DNA from: DAINPP01 sp963667315
GTDB taxonomy: Bacteria > Thermotogota > Thermotogae > MWEM01
NCBI GenBank assembly: GCA_963667315.1
Contig: OY763325.1
Span: forward strand, 930,001-994,000
DNA length: 64,000 bases
Direction: 5' to 3'
The notes beneath the pieces were generated by a model, which was not told where the DNA came from, did no database searches, and saw only the letters and a list, made by a program, of their open reading frames with translations. The position numbers and the translations under genes are program-made. Positions within the stretch are counted from its first letter, which is position 1. Each line of letters begins with the position of its first letter. Positions 17,797-25,490 of this stretch are shown piece by piece.

Positions 17797-17822
17797 CAAT
17801 TCTCATTATCAGCTGGATTATA
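17797..17822 (-). promoter_or_regulatory. gcvPA promoter with overlapping Fur-like half site
   Basis: On the minus strand an extended -10 (TGA-TATAAT, hexamer at 17817-17822) is followed 6 nt downstream by GATAATGAGAATTG (17797-17810). That shares AATGAGAAT with the site at 10135-10149 and matches the left half of a Fur box at 11 of 12 bases. It would lie over the transcription start, where a repressor could act. The role is inferred. Confidence 0.4.
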
Positions 17823-17930
17823 TCACAGTAAATTCATCATAAAAGCTCTCATTCTGACATAAATAGACGAATATAGAGCAATTACTACGAATTCCTCTTT
17901 TTTTCTCCGAATTTCTTAAAATTACATAAT

Positions 17931-17962
17931 AAAAAGGCAGATCATAATAATCTGCCTTTTTA
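17931..17962 (-). terminator. Terminator after map
   Basis: AAAAAGGCAGAT and ATCTGCCTTTTT form the stem (loop about 6 nt), 20 nt after the map stop, with T runs on both strands. Confidence 0.85.
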
Positions 17963-17982
17963 TTGTAGAATCTTTCATTTAT

Positions 17983-18732
17983 CTATACTCTGCTTAATAT
18001 CTTTATACCATCTTCTGTAATCGCGACATCATCTTCAAAATGAGCATTCAATGACCAGTCTACATTCACTACGCTCCAGCCGTCTTCAAGCGTCATCACA
18101 GGATATTCTCCAACACTCAGCATGGGTTCAACAGCAAGTACCAGACCGGGTCTTAATTTAGGACCACTTCCGGCAGGTCCGAAATTGGGAACAAACGGAT
18201 CTTCATGCATTTCTCTTCCAATACCGTGTCCACCAAAGTCTCTGATCACAGAATACCCTTCCCCTTCTGCATATGCTTGCACCGCATGGCTCATTTCTCC
18301 AAGTCTTTCAGCTTTGGATAAAACTTCTAATGCAAGATCAAGCGATCGCGAAGTTACTTCAAGTAACCTTTCAGCCTCATTAGAAATAGTTCCCACAGCA
18401 AAAGTCCTCGCAGCATCACCATGAAACCCACCGATATAAGCACCGACATCAATACTGACAATATCGCCTTCATGTAAAATGGTCTTTTTTGAAGGAATAC
18501 CGTGAATGAGAATCTCATTAACAGAAATACAAGCGGAAGCCGGAAAACCTTGATACCCTTTAAACGATGGGATTGCCCCTTTGTTTCTTATAAATTCTTC
18601 AATTTTCCTATCGATTTCATATGTAGAAACACCGGGAACAACAAGTTCCCTGCTCATCGCTAACGTTTCCCCCACTATTTTTGCTGCCTTTTCAAGAGCA
18701 GCAATATCTTTTTCTTTTTTCAGCTTTATCAA
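17983..18732 (-). CDS. map: Methionine aminopeptidase type I
   Basis: Map removes the initiator Met. The metal and catalytic residues are in place: HGIPS, DVGAYIGGFHGDAAR (two Asp), GGHGIG (His), AVEPML (Glu) and HFEDDVAITEDG (Glu). The 249-residue length is normal and there is no N-terminal zinc extension. The start is TTG at 18730-18732 with AAAGGAG about 12 nt upstream, a rather long spacing. hfq ends 34 nt upstream. Confidence 0.93.
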   Translation of the reverse strand: MIKLKKEKDIAALEKAAKIVGETLAMSRELVVPGVSTYEIDRKIEEFIRNKGAIPSFKGYQGFPASACISVNEILIHGIPSKKTILHEGDIVSIDVGAYIGGFHGDAARTFAVGTISNEAERLLEVTSRSLDLALEVLSKAERLGEMSHAVQAYAEGEGYSVIRDFGGHGIGREMHEDPFVPNFGPAGSGPKLRPGLVLAVEPMLSVGEYPVMTLEDGWSVVNVDWSLNAHFEDDVAITEDGIKILSRV

Positions 18733-18766
18733 GTACTATACATCTCCTTTTAATCAATTATATATT

Positions 18767-19012
18767 CTAACTGTTATTATTGTTATCATATGCTTTTTCA
18801 AGGACAACGTATTCGTCCGGTTGAATTGTACTGATAGCATGTTTGAAAATAAGACTCTGATGTTTCCCCTCTTCAACAAGAACTGAATACATATCGAATG
18901 ATTTCAGTTTTCCGTGAATCTGAAAGCCATTCATCAAAAATATCTTTACCCCAGTTTTGTTAATCCTCAAATGATTTAAAAAACGATCCTGCAAATTGAA
19001 TTTGTCAGACAT
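18767..19012 (-). CDS. hfq: RNA chaperone Hfq
   Basis: The 81-residue Sm-like protein has Sm1 (VKIFLMNGFQIHGKLKSFDMYSV) and the Sm2 segment SLIFKHAISTI, where Hfq normally has the YKHAIS signature; Tyr is Phe here. It binds sRNAs and mRNAs as a hexamer. The ATG at 19010-19012 follows SD AGGGGTG by about 6 nt. The short polar tail (DNNNNS) lacks a long extension. Confidence 0.95.
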   Translation of the reverse strand: MSDKFNLQDRFLNHLRINKTGVKIFLMNGFQIHGKLKSFDMYSVLVEEGKHQSLIFKHAISTIQPDEYVVLEKAYDNNNNS

Positions 19013-19115
19013 GATTTCACCCCTCAAAAATAATTAAATAAATCTTATCTCTTTAGATTATACCATTATACACTCTTAAAAAGAATAAAAGCCATGTTCT
19101 TATTTTGAATCAATT

Positions 19116-19145
19116 AAAAAAGGCATCCGCTTGGGATACCTTTTG
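19116..19145 (-). terminator. Terminator after the YtfJ-like gene
   Basis: On the minus strand GGTATCC, loop CAAGC, GGATGCC (one wobble pair) is followed by six T, 19 nt past the stop of the upstream gene. Confidence 0.7.
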
Positions 19146-19164
19146 TTTACCACGTATAAATAAT

Positions 19165-19587
19165 TTATTCCGTTTCCCCTACCATCATATACTGCAATGC
19201 ACCTTGTATATACGGCATTAATTCAGGAAGAACATCCACAAGCTGCTGAAGGAACGGTACTTTATTTGTAACGGGAACGACATCCACACCATCATCCGAT
19301 ATAATCAAAACGGAATAGGGGAGAAGATCAATACCGCCACCAAGTCCTCCGCCGTAAGCAACTCCCGGGCCACCAATTCCCCCGCCGAATCCCATACCAG
19401 CTTCAAAAAGAGGTACAATTACCTTATTACCGGTTTCAATCGGCGTTCCGATTGCCATATCAGCCGTTAAGGCACTCAAAGATTGGTCAAACATTTCCGT
19501 AACACTTTCTGATATCTCTGTCGCGAAAAAGACAAGTGGAATCATCAACAACAAAACTAAAACAAATGTTTTTTTCATCATTATCAC
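19165..19587 (-). CDS. YtfJ/GerW-family protein with signal peptide
   Basis: A cleavable signal peptide (residues 1-22, ending FFATE) precedes a YtfJ/GerW-like domain: MAIGTPIETGNKVIVPLFEAG, a Gly-rich stretch (residues about 63-86) and LLPYSVLIISDDGVDVVPV. In Bacillus the family is linked to spores, but here nothing else is sporulation-like and the protein is predicted to be exported. It is monocistronic, with its own promoter and terminator. The role is unknown. Confidence 0.8.
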   Translation of the reverse strand: MIMMKKTFVLVLLLMIPLVFFATEISESVTEMFDQSLSALTADMAIGTPIETGNKVIVPLFEAGMGFGGGIGGPGVAYGGGLGGGIDLLPYSVLIISDDGVDVVPVTNKVPFLQQLVDVLPELMPYIQGALQYMMVGETE

Positions 19588-19606
19588 CTCCGTATTATAG
19601 TGTTAT

Positions 19607-19636
19607 ATTATACCATAACACATATCGCTTTTTCAA
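19607..19636 (-). promoter_or_regulatory. Promoter of the YtfJ-like gene
   Basis: On the minus strand TTGAAA (19631-19636) and TATAAT (19607-19612, preceded by TGG, an extended -10) are 18 nt apart; SD GGAGGTGAT follows about 20 nt later. Confidence 0.75.
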
Positions 19637-19726
19637 TATTCTGATAGAATATCCATTTCAAACATCGAATAATCCTTTGACTCCATATAATACACTATCA
19701 TTATTAAACAATAATCAAGAAGTTTT

Positions 19727-20287
19727 TCAGAATTTCCGACTTCCCGGTTTTACAGGCTTCGAACCCATATTGCAAAGAGGACATGACTCAGGGGCGTACG
19801 TTTCAAATTCAAGTTGAACAGCTTCAAAAATTGGAAGATCAAAATCCGCAAGACCTCTGTTTACGATACAACCAAATCCAACAACCTCTCCACCAAGTTC
19901 TTCTACTAATTTTTTGACTTCAAGTGAAGATCTCCCTGTTGTAATAACATCTTCCATGATCAGAAGTCTTTCACCTTTTTTGATTTCGAACCCTCTTCTC
20001 AGCTGCATAACATTATCAACCCGCTCGGAAAAAATATTTTTCTTCCCCAGGATATCTCCCAGGATATACGCCGGAATAATCCCTCCCATAGCCGGTCCGA
20101 TGATTGTATCAAATTCCACATTCACTTTTTCAGCAGCGACTTTTATCACTTCTTTTGCCTTATCAGGATATTGTAGCAGCTTTGCACATTGAACATATCT
20201 TGCACTATGTTTTCCGGAACTCAGTAAAAAATGACCTTCAAGTAAGGCATCAGTTTCCTTTAAAAATCCCAATACCAATTCAATCAA
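19727..20287 (-). CDS. pyrE: Orotate phosphoribosyltransferase
   Basis: PyrE joins orotate to PRPP, giving OMP. The PRPP loop is LLIMEDVITTGRSS, and the TIIGPAMGGIIPAY segment is typical. The 186-residue form ends with a CPLC segment and basic tail seen in the longer PyrE group. The start overlaps the pyrF stop by 4 nt. It is the last gene of the pyr operon. Confidence 0.93.
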   Translation of the reverse strand: MIELVLGFLKETDALLEGHFLLSSGKHSARYVQCAKLLQYPDKAKEVIKVAAEKVNVEFDTIIGPAMGGIIPAYILGDILGKKNIFSERVDNVMQLRRGFEIKKGERLLIMEDVITTGRSSLEVKKLVEELGGEVVGFGCIVNRGLADFDLPIFEAVQLEFETYAPESCPLCNMGSKPVKPGSRKF

Positions 20288-21147
20288 CCCCTTTTAATTT
20301 CATTTGAAATTGCATCTCTCATTTTTAAAACGGCTTTTCGTGATGCTTCGGCAAACGGAAGATTTTCAGGATTATCTCTTTTATAGGCAAGCAGAATTCC
20401 TCTTGATGAATTTACGATTCCACCATTTCCTTCAACAAGATACTCTGAAACGTCAGATGCTGTTCCACCCTGTGCGCCATATCCTGGTACAAGAAAGAAA
20501 GTCCCGGGCATCGTTTTTCTCAGCTTCCTTCCTTCATCAACATGCGTACACCCTACAACTGCTCCTACGGGAGAATAACCATTTTTATTGTTGAATCTAC
20601 CGCCTTCTTTTTCAAGCAGTTCAGCCAGGATATCATAAACATGATTGCCATTTTTAGTTTTAATATTCTGAATCACTCCTGATCCCGGGTTGGAAGTTTT
20701 GAGAAGAACAAATATCCCCTTACCCTTTTGTAAATATTCATAATACGGTTCAAGCGTATCGATACCCATGTAAGGGTTGATGGTCATACAATCCGCTTCA
20801 AAATCCCCTGAAAAGTGAGCATTCGCATACATTTCAGCTGTTTTCGCAATATCTCCTCTTTTAACATCGGCTATAACAGGCACATCTTTTTCTCTGATAT
20901 ATTCCAACGTTCTTTTATACGCTTTCAAACCATTAAGGCCTTCCGCTTCATAATAAGCAATCTGAACTTTATACACGGCAGACACATCACATGTTGCATC
21001 GATAATCTGTTTATTGAAATTAAACAGTTGATCTTCCACTGAATCGAATGCCTTGATAATCGAATTCGGTATATATTCTATCGCTGTATCAAGACCAACA
21101 CAAACCGGACCTCTTTTTTCTACTGCTTCATAGATTTTATCCATCAT
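20284..21147 (-). CDS. pyrF: Orotidine-5'-phosphate decarboxylase (type 2)
   Basis: PyrF decarboxylates OMP to UMP. The catalytic DVKRGDI motif (near residue 97), VCVGLD at the N-terminus and VPGYGAQGGTASD mark the longer type 2 subfamily (287 aa). I chose an ATG at 21145-21147 or 21142-21144, since AAGGGGG lies just upstream; the open frame extends 15 codons further without an SD. It overlaps the pyrC end by up to 11 nt. Confidence 0.93.
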   Translation of the reverse strand: MMDKIYEAVEKRGPVCVGLDTAIEYIPNSIIKAFDSVEDQLFNFNKQIIDATCDVSAVYKVQIAYYEAEGLNGLKAYKRTLEYIREKDVPVIADVKRGDIAKTAEMYANAHFSGDFEADCMTINPYMGIDTLEPYYEYLQKGKGIFVLLKTSNPGSGVIQNIKTKNGNHVYDILAELLEKEGGRFNNKNGYSPVGAVVGCTHVDEGRKLRKTMPGTFFLVPGYGAQGGTASDVSEYLVEGNGGIVNSSRGILLAYKRDNPENLPFAEASRKAVLKMRDAISNEIKRG

Positions 21148-22354
21148 TCTCCCCCTTATAATCGTATATCCTTTCACCATTTTTATATACACTCAGAACG
21201 CGACCGTAAAGTTTCATGCCATTGATCGGTGTATTCTTTCCCTTTGAGATAAATTTATTTTCATCAACCGTAAAAGCGATATCCGGATCAATCAAAATAA
21301 AGTCGGCAATTCTCCCCGGTGCAATCTCCCCTTTATTGATTTGAAGAATTTTGGAAGGATTGAACGACATCAGTTCGGACAATTTCCTTAAACTGATCTT
21401 ATTGGTTCTGACAAGATATGAATAACAGATACTGAACGCAATCTCTATGGAACTGATCCCCCTTGCACCTTTTTCCTTATCCTCTTTTGAATGAGGCGCA
21501 TGATCCGTTGCAATGCAATCAACCGTACCATCTACAATGGCTTCCGTTAATGCAATAACATCACAACGTTTCCGTAAAGGCGGATGAACTTCATACTTAA
21601 TGTCATCATTTATTGAGATATGATGTGGGGTTACTTCACACGTGACGGGTACCCCTCTTTTTTTCGCATGCTGAATCATTTTTATTGCCTCTTTCGTACT
21701 GACATGAGCCATATGTAGCCTTGCATTTGTTTTTTCGCAAAGTTCTATATCCCGCTTGGTCATAAGATTTTCCGATTCTCTCGGATCATCTCCACTGACA
21801 GCAGTGTATTCCGCATGTGACGAAACGACAAAACCTCTATCTTTTGCTATCATAAGCGCTTCTTCCATAACGTCATACGACTCCACACCAAAACCATCAT
21901 CAGATATTATTTTGACATGTGCATTTGAAATATTTTTTAGATGTGAAATATCTTTTCCATCAAAATCCCTGGTGATAGAGGAGGTTTGAAAGGCATCAAT
22001 TAAGCCGCATTTTTCAGCTTTCCTTATGACATATTCCACTGTATTATTATCCGAACAAACCGGATTGGTATTTGCCATCAGATTAACAGTTGTATAACCA
22101 CCTGCTACAGCTGCTTTGGAACCTGAAAAAATATCTTCCTTATAGGTATACCCCGGATCTCTGAAATGAACATGTAAATCGGTGAATGCAGGCATCAAAA
22201 TTCCACCTTTTAAATCTATTATCTGATCCACCGATTTAAACTCTCCGGCAATCTGTTTAATCAAACCATCTTCAACAAGTATATCCGATATTTCATCTTT
22301 TTTATGATCAACAATCCGTGCATTTTTAAATAAAACCGTTTTTACCACAATCAT
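21137..22354 (-). CDS. pyrC: Dihydroorotase (class I)
   Basis: PyrC closes carbamoyl-aspartate to dihydroorotate. HVHFRDPG (His61, His63) supplies zinc ligands; HAEYT, HMAHVST and ATDHAPHSKEDK give the other ligands and the catalytic Asp. The 405 aa fit class I. Its ATG overlaps the pyrI stop by one base (TAATG), so translation is probably coupled. Confidence 0.95.
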   Translation of the reverse strand: MIVVKTVLFKNARIVDHKKDEISDILVEDGLIKQIAGEFKSVDQIIDLKGGILMPAFTDLHVHFRDPGYTYKEDIFSGSKAAVAGGYTTVNLMANTNPVCSDNNTVEYVIRKAEKCGLIDAFQTSSITRDFDGKDISHLKNISNAHVKIISDDGFGVESYDVMEEALMIAKDRGFVVSSHAEYTAVSGDDPRESENLMTKRDIELCEKTNARLHMAHVSTKEAIKMIQHAKKRGVPVTCEVTPHHISINDDIKYEVHPPLRKRCDVIALTEAIVDGTVDCIATDHAPHSKEDKEKGARGISSIEIAFSICYSYLVRTNKISLRKLSELMSFNPSKILQINKGEIAPGRIADFILIDPDIAFTVDENKFISKGKNTPINGMKLYGRVLSVYKNGERIYDYKGENDG

Positions 22355-22782
22355 TACTTCCTGATTGAATATTTTTCATCGCAATATTTACATCTGTAAA
22401 CACCTTTTTCTTCATCAACAAGTCTGAATACATGCTCAATATTTTTTTCTACTGAAGTAATACACCTGGGATTCTTACATTTAATCACATCGACAACCAC
22501 TTCAGGAAGATTCAGTTTTTTCTTTTCTGTAATCTTATGATCCTGTATGATGTTCACTGTGGCCTCGGGATCAATCAACCCCAATTCGCTCAAATCAAAA
22601 TTGATTTGATTTTCAATTTTGATTATATCCTTTTTCCCCTGCTTTTCACTGGCAACATTCATGATGAGAGCTACTGAATAATCTACCTTATCAAGTCCGA
22701 GATAATCAAATATTTTAATGCCATATCCCGCTTTTATATGATCTATAACGATTCCGTTTGTTATTGTATTGATTTCCATCAT
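22354..22782 (-). CDS. pyrI: Aspartate carbamoyltransferase regulatory chain
   Basis: PyrI binds the nucleotide effectors (CTP, ATP) and links catalytic trimers through a zinc domain. The four zinc cysteines are in CKNPRC and CKYC; ITNGIVIDHIKAGYG begins the allosteric domain. It is a separate gene here, whereas Thermotoga maritima has a PyrB-PyrI fusion. I chose the ATG at 22780-22782 with GGGGGTG about 7 nt upstream. It starts 1 nt after the pyrB stop. Confidence 0.93.
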   Translation of the reverse strand: MMEINTITNGIVIDHIKAGYGIKIFDYLGLDKVDYSVALIMNVASEKQGKKDIIKIENQINFDLSELGLIDPEATVNIIQDHKITEKKKLNLPEVVVDVIKCKNPRCITSVEKNIEHVFRLVDEEKGVYRCKYCDEKYSIRK

Positions 22783-22783
22783 A

Positions 22784-23707
22784 TTAACACACCCCCAATA
22801 ATTTTGCAATAAGCCCCATTCTTACAAACATTCCCATTTTAGCCTGTTTAAAATAATACGCTCTGGGATCATTGTCAATTTCATATGCGATTTCATTCAC
22901 CCTTGGTAGTGGATGAAGGACTATCATATCATCGGAAGCCTTTTCCATTTTTTCACTGTCAAGTATGTAGGTATCCTTTAATCTAATATAATCCTCTTCA
23001 TTGAAAAATCGTTCTTTTTGAACTCTTGTCATATACAGAATATCAAGATCTTCAATACAATCTTCAATCTTCCTGACTTCCTGATATTGAACACTTTTCT
23101 TCTCAAGCACTTCCGTTTTTATATAATCCGGTATGGTTAATTCCTCAGGAGAAATCAGGAACATCTCATTATTTTCATACCTGGAAAGAGCCTTTATCAG
23201 AGAGTGAACTGTTCTGCCGAATTTAAGATCACCACAGTAACCGATTTTAAGATTCCCAAGTCTTTTTTTTACAGATGTTATCGTTAAAAGATCTGTCAAA
23301 GTTTGAGTCGGATGCTGATGTCCGCCATCTCCAGCATTGATCACCGGAATTTCCGAATACATCGAAGCGACCTTTGGTGCGCCTTCTTTCGGATGTCTCA
23401 TAACGGCTACATCTGCATAACAGGCAATCGTCCTGATCGTATCCGCAACACTTTCACCTTTCGAAACCGAGCTGGAATTTGCTTCGGAAAAGCCGATAAC
23501 CTGACCGCCCAATCTCATCATTGCTGCTTCAAAACTCAATCTCGTTCTTGTACTCGGTTCATAGAAAAGGCTACCCATTATTCTTCCTTCACAGATTTTT
23601 GAAAATTCTGAAGGATTGTCAATAATCCTCTGTGAAAGTTCAAGCACTTCGTTAATTTCTTCAATCGTAAAATCCATCGGATCAATCAAGTGTCTTCCTT
23701 TTAACAT
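22784..23707 (-). CDS. pyrB: Aspartate carbamoyltransferase catalytic chain
   Basis: PyrB makes carbamoyl-aspartate, the committed pyrimidine step. FYEPSTRTRLSFE binds carbamoyl phosphate, with GGHQHPTQTL and HPLPRVNEI also intact; 307 aa. The ATG at 23705-23707 follows AGGAGG by 7 nt, and this SD lies directly behind the T-run of the attenuator hairpin. So pyrB expression depends on readthrough of that terminator. Confidence 0.95.
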   Translation of the reverse strand: MLKGRHLIDPMDFTIEEINEVLELSQRIIDNPSEFSKICEGRIMGSLFYEPSTRTRLSFEAAMMRLGGQVIGFSEANSSSVSKGESVADTIRTIACYADVAVMRHPKEGAPKVASMYSEIPVINAGDGGHQHPTQTLTDLLTITSVKKRLGNLKIGYCGDLKFGRTVHSLIKALSRYENNEMFLISPEELTIPDYIKTEVLEKKSVQYQEVRKIEDCIEDLDILYMTRVQKERFFNEEDYIRLKDTYILDSEKMEKASDDMIVLHPLPRVNEIAYEIDNDPRAYYFKQAKMGMFVRMGLIAKLLGVC

Positions 23708-23720
23708 ACAGTCTCCTCCT

Positions 23721-23760
23721 AAAAAAAAAGCCACTATCGCATTAAATGCAATAGTGGCTT
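23721..23760 (-). terminator. pyrB leader attenuator (terminator hairpin)
   Basis: On the minus strand AAGCCACTATTGCA pairs with TGCGATAGTGGCTT (one G-T pair), then a run of T follows. It lies between the leader peptide gene and the pyrB SD. The leader reading frame ends inside the descending arm, so a ribosome close behind RNA polymerase would block the hairpin. This is the layout of the Escherichia coli pyrBI attenuator. Confidence 0.85.
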
Positions 23761-23901
23761 CTTATTTTTTCCAAGTTTTATAAAACAAAAATCAGAAAAA
23801 CAAAAACAGGAAAAGAAAAATCTTAGGGGGAAAAATAAAATTTCTCCGGTAACCCGCCCCAAAAACTCTTCAATTTTCAAAATTGTTTTCTGATCTCTCA
23901 T
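23734..23901 (-). CDS. Phe-rich pyrB leader peptide (PyrL-like)
   Basis: A 55-codon frame from ATG 23899-23901, with GAGGT about 8 nt upstream, contains a dense Phe block (FFPLRFFF, then SCFCFSDFCF) coded by U-rich codons and ends at TAG inside the attenuator stem. In E. coli pyrBI, RNA polymerase pauses in such U-rich leader RNA when UTP is low, letting the translating ribosome prevent termination. The peptide itself probably has no function. An earlier in-frame ATG (23923-23925) lacks an SD and lies at the predicted RNA start. Confidence 0.75.
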   Translation of the reverse strand: MRDQKTILKIEEFLGRVTGEILFFPLRFFFSCFCFSDFCFIKLGKNKKPLLHLMR

Positions 23902-23932
23902 GTCATTTACCTCTTGTTTTTTCATCTCGAGG

Positions 23933-23941
23933 ATTCTAACA
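23933..23941 (-). promoter_or_regulatory. pyr operon promoter (-10)
   Basis: TGT-TAGAAT on the minus strand (hexamer 23933-23938) is an extended -10 placing the RNA start near 23926; the -35 is poor. This leaves about 25 nt before the leader peptide ATG. Confidence 0.5.
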
Positions 23942-24005
23942 TAAGTAAATGAAATTTATAAAAACATCGTGTTACTATATCTTATCATACAGGGAATTGA
24001 CATTA

Positions 24006-25433
24006 TTATCTACTACATCCTTTTTTCTTTTTTTCTTCATACATTAAGGCATCAGCATCTCTAAGTATTTCATCAAGATCAGTCTCCGCGGAAGGTTCTA
24101 TTTCTTTTACCCCAACACTCATCTTTAAAGTGTACTGTCTTTTTGAACTTTCATTGAATTGTTGAATATTCAAATTCAAACGATTTTTTATGACACCTTG
24201 TAAATGCTTTTCTTTAGACATCGTTAATACGGTAAATTCGTCCCCACCCAAACGTGCAACGATATCGCTTTCACGAAAGGTTTCTGTCAAAATCTCAGCT
24301 ATATCACACAATGCTCTGTCACCGACTTCATGTCCAAATCTGTCGTTGATCGATTTCATCCCATCCATATCGATAAAAAAAAGATACAGATACTGATTTT
24401 CCCTTTTCGCTATCTGCACCTGTTTTTCTGCAAGGAAATTGAAACCCCTTCGGTTGTTTAAGCCGGTTAAGATATCATTATGCGCCATATCCTGGAGCTT
24501 TTGAAGAAGAAGATGCTTTTCTGTCACATCTTCCATGGAAATCTCTATTTTACTCCAGTCATTTCTGAAATTCCCCAATCTGTTCGCTCTGAAATTTATC
24601 TGAATCTGTTTTCTTTTCAACGTAAAAGCATTTGTTTCACGTTCAAAATGGCTCAATCCGTTGTGAAGTGATACAATTAATTCGAGATATGTATTGTACA
24701 TTTCCTGTGAAAATATCTTATAGAGATTTCCTTTCAGATCAAAATCTCTGAGTTCCATCGCTGAAGAAGCTTCAAACAGGGAAAGCGTCTTTTTGTTCAT
24801 CGATGTCACATAAATCAATGACACACATCTAACAATGGCATCGGGATCTTGTAAAAGAAACGCTTTCAGATCCTTGATGTTTCTTTTATCAATAATGTGA
24901 TCAATATAGCGTTTCACATCCGTCATATCATGTTCCCAGAGAGAAATAGGGGAGTTATCAAACATATCCCTGTATTTTTGTTCAGTTTCTTTCAGATAAA
25001 ACTCTCTTAATTTCTTCTTCGTGATATCTTTGACAGAAATAATATAATATTTATTATCCCCGTAATCCAGCGGAACACCTTTGAACGTGAAATAATGATT
25101 GTCATGAGCTTCACCACGACCTTCAAAACGAAGCTTGTCATGCTTTTTAATGAATCCTTCAACATTTTCATCTTTCTCATCAAGAAACAGAAAGGACGAA
25201 AAGAATTTCTTTAACGTTAGATTCTCAACAGCAAAAGGCTTGAGAAGATATTCTGATAGCATATTGTATGAGATAAGACGCCATCCTGAGAGTTTCTTCT
25301 CGAACAAAAGCGTCATGTCCACACTATTTTTTGTAATCTCATGCAAAACTTCTGATGAAATTCTTTTTTTTAATCTCCTGTTTCCGAGGAGATTGGCTTT
25401 CAATCTAAACAAAATACCATTATCCTTTTTCAT
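24006..25433 (-). CDS. PAS-GGDEF diguanylate cyclase
   Basis: The C-terminal GGDEF domain has an intact RLGGDEF active site, and RESD five residues upstream is a consensus RxxD inhibitory site, so it should make cyclic di-GMP with product feedback. N-terminal to it are PAS-like sensor regions (residues about 40-140 and 160-310); no transmembrane segment is visible, so it is probably cytosolic. I chose the ATG at 25431-25433. It is a single gene; no c-di-GMP receptor or phosphodiesterase is nearby. Confidence 0.9.
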   Translation of the reverse strand: MKKDNGILFRLKANLLGNRRLKKRISSEVLHEITKNSVDMTLLFEKKLSGWRLISYNMLSEYLLKPFAVENLTLKKFFSSFLFLDEKDENVEGFIKKHDKLRFEGRGEAHDNHYFTFKGVPLDYGDNKYYIISVKDITKKKLREFYLKETEQKYRDMFDNSPISLWEHDMTDVKRYIDHIIDKRNIKDLKAFLLQDPDAIVRCVSLIYVTSMNKKTLSLFEASSAMELRDFDLKGNLYKIFSQEMYNTYLELIVSLHNGLSHFERETNAFTLKRKQIQINFRANRLGNFRNDWSKIEISMEDVTEKHLLLQKLQDMAHNDILTGLNNRRGFNFLAEKQVQIAKRENQYLYLFFIDMDGMKSINDRFGHEVGDRALCDIAEILTETFRESDIVARLGGDEFTVLTMSKEKHLQGVIKNRLNLNIQQFNESSKRQYTLKMSVGVKEIEPSAETDLDEILRDADALMYEEKKKKGCSR

Positions 25434-25490
25434 ATGACACCATTGTACTGGAATCAAGACATATGATAGTTAATATATATAAATTTTTGT

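Noticed and set aside
17776..17930. Glycine riboswitch upstream of gcvPA
   Set aside because: I could not find the paired aptamer pattern; the space between the extended -10 and the gcvPA start is only about 40 nt.
8902..19587. Sporulation genes (spore-maturation-like gate protein and YtfJ-like protein)
   Set aside because: Both families are widespread outside spore formers; no other spore gene is seen and the envelope genes indicate a diderm.
23734..23925. 63-codon open frame as an ordinary gene
   Set aside because: It overlaps the pyrB terminator hairpin, and its Phe-rich U tract and stop position fit a regulatory leader; the real start is probably the inner ATG at 23899-23901.
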